A DNA stretch of 64,000 nt from Crystallibacter permensis. GTDB lineage: Bacteria; Actinomycetota; Actinomycetes; Actinomycetales; Micrococcaceae. The position numbers were made by a program, and so were the translations under genes. The notes under the pieces were generated by a model, which saw nothing but the letters and a program-made list of their open reading frames with translations, had not been told where the DNA came from and ran no database searches. The first letter of the stretch is position 1, and the number at the start of each line of letters is the position of its first letter. This document shows positions 8,374 through 17,984 of this stretch, piece after piece. Location: NCBI RefSeq assembly GCF_025960875.1, contig NZ_JAODLR010000005.1, forward strand, positions 124,001-188,000, written 5' to 3'.

Positions 8374-10185
8374 GTGCGCGAAGCGTCAACCGAACTGCTG
8401 GAGCGCATGCCGGACGGCTCCAACGTCACAGACATTCTCCTGGCGCGGCACAAACGCAACCCGCAGCATGCCCTCTATGCCGTGAAGCGGGCCGGCGTGT
8501 GGACCGATGTGTCCGCCGCCGAACTCCTCGGCCAAGTTTCTTCGCTGGCCAAGGGGCTGATCAACGCCGGCATCCGGCCCGGGGACAAGATTGCCGTGAT
8601 GTCCAAGACCCGGTTCGAGTGGACGGTGGTGGACCTTGCGGGCTGGTTTGCCGGCGCCGTGGTGGTCCCCATTTACGAGACGTCCTCGGCGCACCAGGTG
8701 CAGTGGATCCTCTCCGATTCCGGCGCCAAGCTCGTCTTTGTGGAGGACGAGTCCAAGGCCGCCGTCGTGAATACGGCCATGCTGGAGCTGCCCGCCCCGC
8801 TCCCGGTCTGGACCATGGCCGGCAACGAGCCGGGACTGGTCGAACTCCGGGCGCAGGGCGCTGCCGTATCGGATGAGGAGCTGGAGCAGGCCCGCACCTC
8901 GCGCACGTTGGAGGATGCGGCGTCGTTGGTTTACACCTCGGGCACCACGGGGCGCCCACGCGGCTGCATCATCACCCACGGCAACTTCGCCGAACTCGCC
9001 CTGAACACCACGGAATTCCTGCCTGCCATCCTCAAGGAACCGGGCGCCAAGTCGCTGATGTTCCTGCCGCTGGCCCACGTCCTCGCCCGCGCCGTCCAGG
9101 TCATTTGCCTCGCCGCCGACGTGAAGATGGGCCACACGGCGAGCATGGCGGACCTGATCGATGACCTCCGCACGTACAACCCCACCTTCCTGCTGGTGGT
9201 GCCGCGCGTGTTCGAGAAGGTCTACGCATCCGCCAAGCAGAAGGCGCACGACGACGGCAAGGGCCGGATCTTCGACGCCGCGGCCGACACCGCCGTCGCC
9301 TATTCGCAGGCGGTCGATGTGCGGGACCGCGGCACCGGCTCAGGCCCTGGCCCGGTCCTGAAGCTCAAGCACGCCGTGTTCGACAGGCTGGTGTACGCGA
9401 AGCTGCGCGCCGTCTTCGGCGGGCAGGTCGGCTTCACAGTTTCCGGCGCGAGTGCCCTGAATCCGCACCTGGCGCACTTCTTCACCGGCATCGGTGTGCC
9501 CGTGCTCGAGGGCTACGGGCTGACCGAATCCACCGCGCCCGCCGCCGTGAATCTGCCGGGCCGCAACCGGATCGGCACCGTCGGCCTGCCGCTGCCGGGC
9601 ACCACCATCCGCATCGCCGACGACGGCGAGGTGCTGATCAAGGGCATCGGCATTACCCCCGGCTACCACAACAACGAGGACGCCAACCGGGAGAACTTCA
9701 CGGACGGCTTCTTCCGGACCGGTGACTTGGGGACAATTGACGACGACGGCTTCCTCACCATTTCGGGGCGGAAGAAGGACCTGCTGGTCACGGCCGGCGG
9801 CAAGAACGTCGCCCCGGGACCGCTCGAGGATGCGCTGCGGGAGCACCAGCTGGTGTCGCAGGCCGTGGTGGTCGGCGAAGGCAAGCCCTTTGTGGCAGCG
9901 CTGCTGAGCATCGATCCCGACGGCTTGGCCGCCTGGAGCAAGTCGCAGTCCCGGGAGGGTATCAGCGTTGCCTCCGCCGGTTCAGACCCGGCCGTGCGGG
10001 CGGAGCTGCAGGGCGCGGTGGACCACGCCAACAAGCTGGTCTCCCGCGCCGAGCAGATCCGGAAATTCGCGGTGCTCCGGCAGGAACTGACCGAGGCCTC
10101 GGGGCACATGACGCCGTCGCTGAAGCTCAAACGGACGCAGGTCATCGAGGACTTCACGGCGGACATCGACCGCCTCTACAGCTGA
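8374..10185 (+). CDS. Long-chain fatty acid-CoA ligase (FadD15-type AMP-binding enzyme)
   Basis: A 603-residue ANL-superfamily enzyme. It shows the phosphate loop YTSGTTGRPRGC, the adenine-binding motif YGLTESTAPAAVN, the acyl-adenylate motif FFRTGDLGTIDDDGFLTISGRKKDLLVTAGGKNVAPGPLE split over residues in order, and a C-terminal lid domain. This layout matches long-chain fatty acyl-CoA synthetases of the FadD15/FAA1 type, which activate fatty acids with ATP and CoA. I chose GTG 8374 because homology begins shortly after it and the region upstream is the end of the mannosyltransferase gene; ATG 8407 is a possible alternative. The ribosome-binding site is weak. It converges on the next gene through a strong hairpin. 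Confidence 0.85.
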   Translation: MREASTELLERMPDGSNVTDILLARHKRNPQHALYAVKRAGVWTDVSAAELLGQVSSLAKGLINAGIRPGDKIAVMSKTRFEWTVVDLAGWFAGAVVVPIYETSSAHQVQWILSDSGAKLVFVEDESKAAVVNTAMLELPAPLPVWTMAGNEPGLVELRAQGAAVSDEELEQARTSRTLEDAASLVYTSGTTGRPRGCIITHGNFAELALNTTEFLPAILKEPGAKSLMFLPLAHVLARAVQVICLAADVKMGHTASMADLIDDLRTYNPTFLLVVPRVFEKVYASAKQKAHDDGKGRIFDAAADTAVAYSQAVDVRDRGTGSGPGPVLKLKHAVFDRLVYAKLRAVFGGQVGFTVSGASALNPHLAHFFTGIGVPVLEGYGLTESTAPAAVNLPGRNRIGTVGLPLPGTTIRIADDGEVLIKGIGITPGYHNNEDANRENFTDGFFRTGDLGTIDDDGFLTISGRKKDLLVTAGGKNVAPGPLEDALREHQLVSQAVVVGEGKPFVAALLSIDPDGLAAWSKSQSREGISVASAGSDPAVRAELQGAVDHANKLVSRAEQIRKFAVLRQELTEASGHMTPSLKLKRTQVIEDFTADIDRLYS

Positions 10186-10188
10186 CCC

Positions 10189-10211
10189 GGCGCCCCGTCG
10201 TGCGGGGCGCC
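10189..10211. terminator. Bidirectional hairpin between the acyl-CoA ligase and DUF1461 genes
   Basis: Perfect 9-bp arms (GGCGCCCCG and CGGGGCGCC) around a five-base loop, in the 33-base gap between convergent stops. Confidence 0.75.
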
Positions 10212-10218
10212 AGAATTG

Positions 10219-11979
10219 TTAGAAGCCTTCGCGCAGGTCCTGCAGGTAGCGGGCGCGGGCGGCGGCGAGCTTCTCGGAGCTGCGCTCCCGCCGGGACTTG
10301 GTCGGCCAGGTGAAGGCCAGCACCAGCGAGGACACCATCAGCACCAGCACCGCGATCACAATCCCGGCGTCCATCCAGAACTGGGCGGGGAACAGCCGGA
10401 TCAGCGTGTCGTCCACAAAGAACGTCCACGTACCGTCCGCGAAGAAGACCCCGTGGAACGCGGTGAAGAACCCCTGCCAGTTCAGCGCGCCCAGCACGCC
10501 GAGCACGATGATCAGGATCAGGGTGGCGGCGGACCCGGCGAACAGGCCGCGGCGGATGCCGCCGGGATACGTGCGCGCCAGGTAAATCACCGCGAGCACG
10601 GCCAGGACCAGCATCACTGCTCCGGCAATCCACGCGCCCATGATCACGGTCTTCACGTCCGCCATGTGGCCGACCTCGCTGTCGAGGAACAGCTGGTCCC
10701 CGTCCGGCCCCACCAGCCCGCCGAGGTAGCGCGGCCCGGCCCAGTTCAGCAGGTAGTCCACGGTGTACGAACCGTAGGTCATCCGGTCCTCGGTGCTGAA
10801 CCCGAAACTGTCCGCGGGGAAACCCGGCCGGTGATACTCGATCCACAGGAACAGCGGGGTGCAGACCGCGCGGATCGCCCCGATGATCAGCAGGAACGGG
10901 AAAAAGACGGCCAGCATGACCTGCAGGAACCGGCCCGCCGGCGGCTTCGCGTTGACGGCTTCCTCGCGCTCTGCCGCCCTTCGCTCCACGTCCGAAAGCA
11001 CTGGCCGGTTTGGTTTTTGGGCGCCCGGTTTGGCGCCGGGTCCATTCCCAGCTCCAACGTTGGATCCGCCCACAGCCGAGGACGACGCCGTTGCTGCCGC
11101 CCCCGGTGTTTTGCCGGCACCTTTATCTCCGGGCCGGGCGCGGGTCTTCTCCGCCCGCACCGTCTCGTCTGGTCCTGGCTGCCATTCCGGTGCCCGATCG
11201 GGCCCAGGGTTCGCTCCGGCGTTCGGTCCGGGGTTTGGTTCGGGGTTTGGTCCGGGGTTTGGTCCGGCATTTGATCCGGGGTTTGGTCCGGGCGTCGATC
11301 CGCTTGGAACCTGCGCGTCCTGCGGTTCGGCCGAAGACTTAGCCTCATCCTCCGGTCCGCCCGCGGCAGCCCGACGGCCAGTACTGGGCAGCTCGGAGGA
11401 GTCGGGTGACGCCGTGGACGCTGCTTCGCTTGTCGGTCCCTCGCTGCCGGTGGACATTGCCGCCGTGGGAGCAGCCTTCGCCGTTGGGGCTTCAGTGCCG
11501 GCGGAGTCTGTTCGCGCCTCGGCTGGCGCCGGGCGATCTTCTCGGGGCTGATCCGGCTTCGCGGAAACATCGGCCTGCGCAGTGGAAACATCGGCCTGCG
11601 CAGAAGTAGTGGGCTTCGGTGCCGGGCTCCCCCAGCCGGGGACGGCATCCGGCTTGAAGCGCGACGCGGCAGGAGCACCGCTGCTCTTCCCGTTGGTAGC
11701 GCCGCCGTCGCTCTTGGCCGCGGGGGCACCGTCGTCGTTCTTCGCTGAGGAGGCACCGCCGTCGTTATTCTTTTCGGTCCCGCGAGGTTCCTTGTTGAAG
11801 GCGCTCAGATCCGGCAAGCGGCTGGCCTTGCGCATCGGCAGCCGGTTGGCCTCGTCAAGGAACCGGCCGCTGGCAGGGACCGGAGGCGCGGGCACCTCCA
11901 CCGGGTCGCTGTCGGTATCCGGCGCACGATCCGTACGGGGGTTATCAATGTTGCCGGAGATCCGGTCCTCGCCTGCCAC
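10219..11979 (-). CDS. DUF1461 (TIGR01906-type) membrane protein with long disordered N-terminus
   Basis: A 586-residue protein. The first ~335 residues are hydrophilic and low-complexity (Ala/Pro/Gly/Asp), including two copies of a 7-residue AQADVS unit and a PNPGPN-type tract encoded by 12-bp DNA repeats. The C-terminal part (from ~345) has four to five membrane segments and the conserved stretch MTYGSYTVDYLLNWAGPRYL, then FHGVFFADGTWTF, characteristic of the TIGR01906/DUF1461 integral membrane family. No function is known for the family. The N-terminal tail contains three Asp-Gly clusters (NNDGG, KNDDG, KSDGG) encoded by the recurrent AACGACG-type word. The start at 11979 is the first convincing one; RBS-like GAGGGAGAA lies shortly upstream. 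Confidence 0.75.
   Translation of the reverse strand: MAGEDRISGNIDNPRTDRAPDTDSDPVEVPAPPVPASGRFLDEANRLPMRKASRLPDLSAFNKEPRGTEKNNDGGASSAKNDDGAPAAKSDGGATNGKSSGAPAASRFKPDAVPGWGSPAPKPTTSAQADVSTAQADVSAKPDQPREDRPAPAEARTDSAGTEAPTAKAAPTAAMSTGSEGPTSEAASTASPDSSELPSTGRRAAAGGPEDEAKSSAEPQDAQVPSGSTPGPNPGSNAGPNPGPNPEPNPGPNAGANPGPDRAPEWQPGPDETVRAEKTRARPGDKGAGKTPGAAATASSSAVGGSNVGAGNGPGAKPGAQKPNRPVLSDVERRAAEREEAVNAKPPAGRFLQVMLAVFFPFLLIIGAIRAVCTPLFLWIEYHRPGFPADSFGFSTEDRMTYGSYTVDYLLNWAGPRYLGGLVGPDGDQLFLDSEVGHMADVKTVIMGAWIAGAVMLVLAVLAVIYLARTYPGGIRRGLFAGSAATLILIIVLGVLGALNWQGFFTAFHGVFFADGTWTFFVDDTLIRLFPAQFWMDAGIVIAVLVLMVSSLVLAFTWPTKSRRERSSEKLAAARARYLQDLREGF
11208..11303. repeat. 12-bp tandem repeat inside the DUF1461-type gene
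   Basis: Eight consecutive 12-base units, the best conserved reading GGTTTGGTCCGG (units at 11244, 11256 and 11280 are identical). The repeat keeps the coding frame and encodes a Pro-Asn-Pro-Gly type tract on the minus strand. Confidence 0.85.
11563..11604. repeat. 21-bp direct duplication
   Basis: Two adjacent copies of a 21-base unit starting GGAAACATCGGCCTGCGCAG, in frame in the disordered tail of the DUF1461-type protein. This indicates recent slippage in that region. Confidence 0.75.
11756..11766. repeat. AACGACGGCGG word inside DUF1461-type gene
   Basis: Exact 11-mer on the minus strand, encoding Asn-Asp-Gly in the disordered N-terminal tail. A variant (CCGTCGTCGTT) lies about 27 bases away at 11730. 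Confidence 0.6.
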
Positions 11980-12141
11980 GTTCTCCCTCTTTCCTCGCGC
12001 TTGGCACGTCTGTTAAAGACAGTACCGCCGGGAGCGTTCCGGCAGCGGATGCCACCCCGACCGCGCCCGATGAGTCGCCGAGTTACCGGCGGCTCCGGCG
12101 GGAGTCGTCCCGGTGCCGGCCGGATCCAGTTCAGGGACAGC

Positions 12142-13134
12142 TCAGCTGGTCCGGGCGACCTCGCCGGCGTCGAAGCGGCCCAGGTCGCCGCGTTCCCCGG
12201 CGTTGTAGGCGCGTCGCCCGAGCACCAAGGTGTAGGTCCAGTACGCGGCGAGCACCAGCGCTCCGATGCCGATGCGGGCCCAGTGCGGCAGATCGCTCGG
12301 CGTCACAAAGCCCTCGACGAGGCCGGAGATGAACAGGACCAGCACCAGCCCCAGGGCCACGGTGATCAGCGAGCGGCCTTCTTTCGCGAGCGACGCGGCG
12401 CGGGTCATCCGGCCGGGCGAAACCCAGGCCCAGAAGATCCGCAGGCCCGCGGCACCGGCAATGAAAATGGCGGTCATCTCCATCAGGCCATGCGGCAGGA
12501 TGTAGAGGAAGAAGGTGTCCAGCTGGTCGTAGGCGGCCATCATCCCGCCGGCCATGCCCACGCCCTGGGCGTTCATGTAGAGCACGTACGGCACCCAGAG
12601 ACCAGACACGCCGAAGGCCACGCACTGGGCGGCGATCCACGCGTTGTTGGTCCAGACCATGCCGGCGAAGGACGCGTTGGGGTTTTCCTTGTAGTAGTTG
12701 ACGAAGTCCTCTTCGACGTACTGGCGCAGCTCTTCGTCCGAGCCGATGGCCTTGATGACCTCGGGGTTGCCGGTGACCCAGGCGCCGAAGAGCCAGGACA
12801 CCAGGATAAAAACGACGCCGATAATGACCGTGAGCCAGCGGATCCGGTAGAACGCGGTGGGCAGCGAAAGCACGAAGAAGCCGGCAACGTCTTCCGCGAA
12901 GTTGGAACGCGCGCCGGTGAACTTGGTGCGTGCACGGGACAGCCGGGTGGAAAGCGCGCCGGAGAGCTGGCTTTCGGGTGCGATCGAGCGGATCATCGAC
13001 AGGTGCGTGGAGGTGCGCTGGTAGAGCACCAGCAGCTCGTCGGCTTCCTCGCCGGTCAGGCGGCGCTTGGCACTGAGCTCGTCCAGGCGTTTCCAGTCAT
13101 GCTGGTGCACCGCGGTGAAGGCATCGATATCCAC
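12142..13134 (-). CDS. Stage II sporulation protein M-like membrane protein
   Basis: A 330-residue SpoIIM-family membrane protein. A helical cytoplasmic N-terminus (MDIDAFTAVHQHDWKRLDEL, then YQRTSTHLSMIRS) precedes about five membrane segments, with the family motif FVNYYKENPNASFAGMVWTNN and GLMEMTAIFIAGAAG. The protein occurs widely in non-sporulating actinobacteria next to an RDD-domain gene, often near MoxR/DUF58 genes. Its role there is unknown, though membrane remodelling or export is often suggested. The GTG start at 13134 has TAGGCT six bases upstream. The start is divergent from the RDD gene, with only 51 bases between the two starts, so their promoters overlap. Confidence 0.88.
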   Translation of the reverse strand: MDIDAFTAVHQHDWKRLDELSAKRRLTGEEADELLVLYQRTSTHLSMIRSIAPESQLSGALSTRLSRARTKFTGARSNFAEDVAGFFVLSLPTAFYRIRWLTVIIGVVFILVSWLFGAWVTGNPEVIKAIGSDEELRQYVEEDFVNYYKENPNASFAGMVWTNNAWIAAQCVAFGVSGLWVPYVLYMNAQGVGMAGGMMAAYDQLDTFFLYILPHGLMEMTAIFIAGAAGLRIFWAWVSPGRMTRAASLAKEGRSLITVALGLVLVLFISGLVEGFVTPSDLPHWARIGIGALVLAAYWTYTLVLGRRAYNAGERGDLGRFDAGEVARTS

Positions 13135-13140
13135 GCCTCC

Positions 13141-13146
13141 AGCCTA
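13141..13146 (-). promoter_or_regulatory. Candidate -10 box for leaderless spoIIM-like gene
   Basis: TAGGCT on the minus strand, six bases before GTG 13134. It lies inside the 51-base divergent region shared with the RDD gene. Confidence 0.5.
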
Positions 13147-13173
13147 TCGCTCGGTGGGTCACCGGGCGCTCGG

Positions 13174-13179
13174 TAGAGT
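13174..13179 (+). promoter_or_regulatory. Candidate -10 box for leaderless RDD gene
   Basis: TAGAGT, six bases before ATG 13186. No ribosome-binding site fits before this ATG. Confidence 0.55.
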
Positions 13180-13185
13180 GGTGGC

Positions 13186-13989
13186 ATGAGCAACATCGTC
13201 ACGGGCGAGGCCGTGGTCCTGGAACTGCGTCCGGCGTCGTTCGGGGTACGCGCGCTGAGCTCGATGATCGACTGCATCATCAACTTCCTGCTGCTGATCC
13301 TGACCACCGCGTTCCTGGCGGAGACCGTGCAGATCGGGTTCGACCCGGCGGCGGCGCAGGCCCTGGTGCTGACCATGGTGGTGTTTTTCCTGGTGATCGT
13401 GCCCGTGACGCTCGAGACGCTGACCCGGGGCAAGTCGATCGGCCGGCTGATCATGGGACTGCGGATAGTGCGCGACGACGGCGGCTCCATCCGCTTCCGG
13501 CACGCCCTGATCCGTGGGCTGGTGGGCGTGTTCGAGCTGTACCTGCTGCTCGGTTCCGTGGCGTTCGTCGTCGCACTCTTCAATGACCGGTCCAAGCGGC
13601 TGGGCGATCTGCTCGCCGGGACCTACAGCATGCGCGAACGGGTGGGGGTCATCCCGCAGGAACTGCCGCACATTCCGCCGCAGCTGGTGCCGTGGGTGAA
13701 ACTGACGGACATGGGCCGGCTGCCGGAGCCGCTGGCGCGCCGGATCTCCCAGTTCATCGTGCAGTCGCCCAAGATGATTCCCGCCTCGCGGGAACGGCTG
13801 GCGATCGATCTGGCGAACGAGACCTCGGGCTATGTTTCTCCCCCGCCGCCGACCGGTACCGCGCCCGAAATGTTCCTGATCGCGGTGATGGCCGAACGCC
13901 GCGAACGCGACTTCGCCCGGCTGAGCCGCCAGTACGATCGCTCCCAGGCGCAAAGCAAGCGGCTGCACTCGCTCCCGTTCCAGGACTGA
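13186..13989 (+). CDS. RDD family membrane protein
   Basis: A 267-residue protein with an RDD domain: SFGVRALSSMIDCIINFLL in membrane segment 1, then a second segment, TLTRGKSIGRLIMGLRIVRDDG, and a third segment ending in the conserved FNDRSKRLGDLLAGTYSM. A ~110-residue hydrophilic C-terminal extension follows, ending in a basic Arg/Gln-rich helix. RDD proteins have no fixed function; some have been reported as ion transporters. The divergent pairing with the SpoIIM-like gene is a conserved actinobacterial arrangement, suggesting that the two membrane proteins work together. Confidence 0.88.
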   Translation: MSNIVTGEAVVLELRPASFGVRALSSMIDCIINFLLLILTTAFLAETVQIGFDPAAAQALVLTMVVFFLVIVPVTLETLTRGKSIGRLIMGLRIVRDDGGSIRFRHALIRGLVGVFELYLLLGSVAFVVALFNDRSKRLGDLLAGTYSMRERVGVIPQELPHIPPQLVPWVKLTDMGRLPEPLARRISQFIVQSPKMIPASRERLAIDLANETSGYVSPPPPTGTAPEMFLIAVMAERRERDFARLSRQYDRSQAQSKRLHSLPFQD

Positions 13990-13993
13990 GCGG

Positions 13994-14035
13994 CTTCGGT
14001 TCCAGGCTGATTAGCTGACCGGCCCGGAACCGAAG
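13994..14035. terminator. Bidirectional hairpin between RDD and aminotransferase genes
   Basis: Perfect 10-bp arms (CTTCGGTTCC and GGAACCGAAG) between convergent genes, separated by a 22-base loop that holds smaller pairing options. Confidence 0.65.
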
Positions 14036-14046
14036 GCTCAATAAGG

Positions 14047-15156
14047 TCAGGCCTTGGCGATCGCTTCCTTGAGTGCGCCCAGCAGCAGCGCCACGGAGGC
14101 CGGGTTGGCGTTCGGCCCCATGAGCCCGATCCGCCACACGGTAGACGTGAACTGGCCAGCGCCGGCACCGATCTCGATGTTGAAGTTTTCCAGCAGGTAG
14201 CCGCGGACCGCCGCGGAGTCGACTCCCTCGGGCACCATTACCGTGGTCAGCTGCGGCAGCCGGTGGCCCTCGGCCGCAAACAGCTCCAGGCCCATTTCCT
14301 GCAGCCCGTCCTGCATCGCCTTGCCGGCCGAGCGGTGGCGTTCCGTCACCGCGTCCAGCCCCTCCGCCAGGATGCGGTTGATGCCCGCTTCGAGACTGGC
14401 AACCATGCCCACCGGAGCGGTGTGGTGGTACGCGCGCTGTCCGCCGGGGGCACCGTTGACGTAGCCGCCGAGCAGGCCCAGGTCCAGGTACCAGGACTGC
14501 GGCTTGGGCACGCGGCGCTCGAAGGCGCGGTCCGAAATGGTGAACGGCGCGAGGCCCGGGGCCACGCCGAGGCACTTCTGCGTGCCGGCATAGCCGACGT
14601 CGATGCCCCACTCGTCCGCGAGGATGGGCATGCCGCCGATGGACGTCACGGCGTCGGTAATCAGCAGGGCGTCACCCTTGATGGCGCCGAGGGCAGCGAT
14701 ATCGCTCCGGACGCCGGTGCTTGTCTCGGCGTGGACGGCGGCGATGACCGTGGGGTTCGGATGTGCGGCAGCCACCCGTTCGGCGTCCACCGGCGTGCCC
14801 CATTCGTGGTCCACTCGCACCACTTCGGCGCCGGCCCGCGAAGCGACCTCGCACATCCGCTCGCCGAAGAGCCCGTTCACAGCGACGACGGCGACGTCCC
14901 CGGACTGCACGGTATTGACGAAGGCGGCTTCCATGCCGGCCGAGCCGGTAGCGCTCAGCGGCAAGGTCCGCGCGTTCTTAGTCCCCCAGAGCACCCGCAG
15001 GCCCTCGTTGGTCCGGTCCATCCGCGCGATGAACTCCGGGTCCAGGTGCCCGATCAGCGGCAGGCCCAGCGCCGCGGTCGCCTCCGGGTACGGGTTGCAC
15101 GGCCCCGGGCCAAACAGATGACGGGTGGGAATGATCCGATCCGGACTCATGGTCAT
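14047..15156 (-). CDS. Class V aminotransferase (alanine-glyoxylate aminotransferase family)
   Basis: A 369-residue PLP enzyme of aminotransferase class V. It opens with the family hallmark HLFGPGPCNPYPEA. The cofactor lysine is Lys194 in YAGTQKCLGVAPG, preceded by the LITDAVTSIGG segment that holds the PLP-binding Asp. This is the branch containing alanine-glyoxylate and serine-glyoxylate aminotransferases and the phosphoserine/purine-catabolism relatives, so the exact amino donor cannot be settled from sequence. A second in-frame ATG lies two codons inside. TAGGAT sits nine bases before the first ATG, so the mRNA leader is at most very short. No glyoxylate-pathway genes are adjacent. Confidence 0.8.
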   Translation of the reverse strand: MTMSPDRIIPTRHLFGPGPCNPYPEATAALGLPLIGHLDPEFIARMDRTNEGLRVLWGTKNARTLPLSATGSAGMEAAFVNTVQSGDVAVVAVNGLFGERMCEVASRAGAEVVRVDHEWGTPVDAERVAAAHPNPTVIAAVHAETSTGVRSDIAALGAIKGDALLITDAVTSIGGMPILADEWGIDVGYAGTQKCLGVAPGLAPFTISDRAFERRVPKPQSWYLDLGLLGGYVNGAPGGQRAYHHTAPVGMVASLEAGINRILAEGLDAVTERHRSAGKAMQDGLQEMGLELFAAEGHRLPQLTTVMVPEGVDSAAVRGYLLENFNIEIGAGAGQFTSTVWRIGLMGPNANPASVALLLGALKEAIAKA

Positions 15157-15603
15157 GACGTCTGCATCCTAACGTTGTGAGCGGTTCCGGGTGCAGACAA
15201 ACTGCACACCTCTCTTCATCATGCCAGCCGGCCCCGCTTTTCGCGCTTTGGCGGTCAGGACAGGACTATATGAACCATGGATCAGCGGATTGCAGGGCGC
15301 CCCGGCAGGGTGGATGGGTACCTGAGCCCGGCAAGTGGGAGGGGGACCGGAGCCCGGCGGGTTGGGGGGCGCTCTGCCGGACTCCGGAGTCTTGCTCACG
15401 CCGGTACCAGCGTCGGCTGGTCCTTGTGATCAAGACTGGAACCAATGGTGGCCTGCCGTTCTTTGAAAAACCTCAGTCCCAAATATCAATCCCCAACGAC
15501 TCCCCATTCTGGGGGTGGCAGGAAAACGGCGGGCCGGGCACCCGAAGGTGACCGGCCCGCCGTCGTTCGCTGGAAGCGGTGGCGCGTTTAGTAGCGGTGC
15601 TGC
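15157..15603. other. Non-coding gap between aminotransferase and ahcY
   Basis: I see no convincing gene in these ~450 bases. The right end holds the ahcY terminator and a copy of the AACGACGGCGG word. The left end is the promoter side of the aminotransferase gene. The reading frames across the gap lack any recognisable domain. Confidence 0.6.
15527..15562 (-). terminator. ahcY terminator
   Basis: 11-bp arms (CGGCGGGCCGG and complement) around a 14-base loop. On the minus strand the stem is followed by TTTT, giving a conventional intrinsic terminator for the ahcY operon. The AACGACGGCGG word forms part of its 5' arm on the minus strand. Confidence 0.8.
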
Positions 15604-17106
<1,503 letters not shown>

Positions 17107-17125
17107 GTGTTCTCCTGGGCGTTGG

Positions 17126-17398
17126 TTAGGCGTCGGTTGCCGGGGTGTTCGGGGAATTGTCGGTGGCGGGCTGCGCGCTGGCGGCCTGAGCGTCTGTGGG
17201 CCGGGCTTCGGCTGCCTGCGCAGCTTCGTGCAGCGCAGGCGGGAGCAGGACGGGGATGCCCTCGTCGATGCGGTAGCGCAACTGCTGGCCGCTGGCGTCC
17301 TTCGCGCTGGAAACCAGTTCCTCGCCTTCCTGGACCAGCGACGATCCGGTCACCGGGCAGCGCAGGACGGCAAGCAGTTCAGGGGAAAGATGTGCCAT
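17126..17398 (-). CDS. Trm112-like zinc-ribbon protein
   Basis: A 90-residue protein with the short YcaR/Trm112 fold: [18 protein letters not shown] at the N-terminus and [19 protein letters not shown] at the end of the domain, followed by a ~30-residue Ala/Thr/Pro tail. Related proteins activate methyltransferases in eukaryotes and archaea; the bacterial role is less clear. I chose ATG 17398 because AAAGGAA precedes it at a suitable distance and the conserved region begins at once; the longer frame to 17449 adds non-conserved sequence. Its place next to ahcY fits a link with methylation chemistry. Confidence 0.82.
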   Translation of the reverse strand: MAHLSPELLAVLRCPVTGSSLVQEGEELVSSAKDASGQQLRYRIDEGIPVLLPPALHEAAQAAEARPTDAQAASAQPATDNSPNTPATDA

Positions 17399-17503
17399 GG
17401 TGATAGTTTCCTTTGATCCTGTGATCCTGGCGTCAGGACGTACCGGCACGCAGACGGCCAGGGCTGGCCGGCGGCGCGGATTTCTTCACTTCAGGTTATC
17501 GCC

Positions 17504-17893
17504 CTACTGCTGTCCGCGCAGAATGCGCAGGTGCCCGCGGCGGGCTCCGCCGGACTCGGACGGCGGTTCGATCGGTTCGCGCAGGCCGCGCTGGGCCGGT
17601 GCTTCGTCCGGATTGTCGGGGACCGTTCCTGCCTGGCGGACCGCCTTGGCCAGGGCCATCAGGTCATCGGTGTTCGGGACGGGAGGCTGTTCCGGCAGGG
17701 CCAGCCGCATGACTTCCCAGCCGCGCGGTACCGTCAGGCGCTCCGCGTGTATGGCGCACAGGTCGTAGCAGTGCGGTTCGGCGTAGGTAGCCAGCGGCCC
17801 GAGGACGGCCGTGGAATCGGCATACACGTACGTCAAAGTAGCGATGGCCGACCGTTGACAGGCCGAGCGTGAACATTGGCGTATGGATCCCAC
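17504..17893 (-). CDS. DUF3499 family protein
   Basis: A 129-residue actinobacterial protein of unknown function. It carries the conserved zinc-site-like pattern RQCSRSAC, then TLTYVYADSTAVLGPLA and YDLCAIHAERLTVPRGWEV, followed by a variable tail. I chose GTG 17893 over the longer upstream extension because homology starts at once and TAGGA lies about nine bases before it. In many actinobacteria a phosphomannomutase gene sits directly downstream of DUF3499; here only ~105 bases separate it from the Trm112-like gene, so that gene is absent from this spot. Confidence 0.85.
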   Translation of the reverse strand: MGSIRQCSRSACQRSAIATLTYVYADSTAVLGPLATYAEPHCYDLCAIHAERLTVPRGWEVMRLALPEQPPVPNTDDLMALAKAVRQAGTVPDNPDEAPAQRGLREPIEPPSESGGARRGHLRILRGQQ

Positions 17894-17972
17894 GACTATG
17901 CATCCTACCCGTCTCCCTCCCGCAGAACGTGCAGCGGCACGCTCCGGAAGTGCTTTTGTCCGCACACAGGAT

Positions 17973-17978
17973 TAGAGT
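17973..17978 (+). promoter_or_regulatory. Candidate -10 box for leaderless metallopeptidase-family gene
   Basis: TAGAGT, six bases before ATG 17985. Confidence 0.5.
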
Positions 17979-17984
17979 CGATAT

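Noticed and set aside
8907-8930. Other GTCGTT-containing words (for example GGCGTCGTTGG, AACGACGTG) as motif copies
   Set aside because: They differ after the shared core and occur at about the frequency expected for coding sequence, so I did not count them.
15177-15551. 124-codon frame in the gap before ahcY
   Set aside because: No ribosome-binding site or leaderless box, no domain, and it runs through the ahcY terminator.
17107-17125. SAH riboswitch in front of ahcY
   Set aside because: Only 19 bases separate ahcY from the preceding gene, too short for the element; a normal ribosome-binding site is present.
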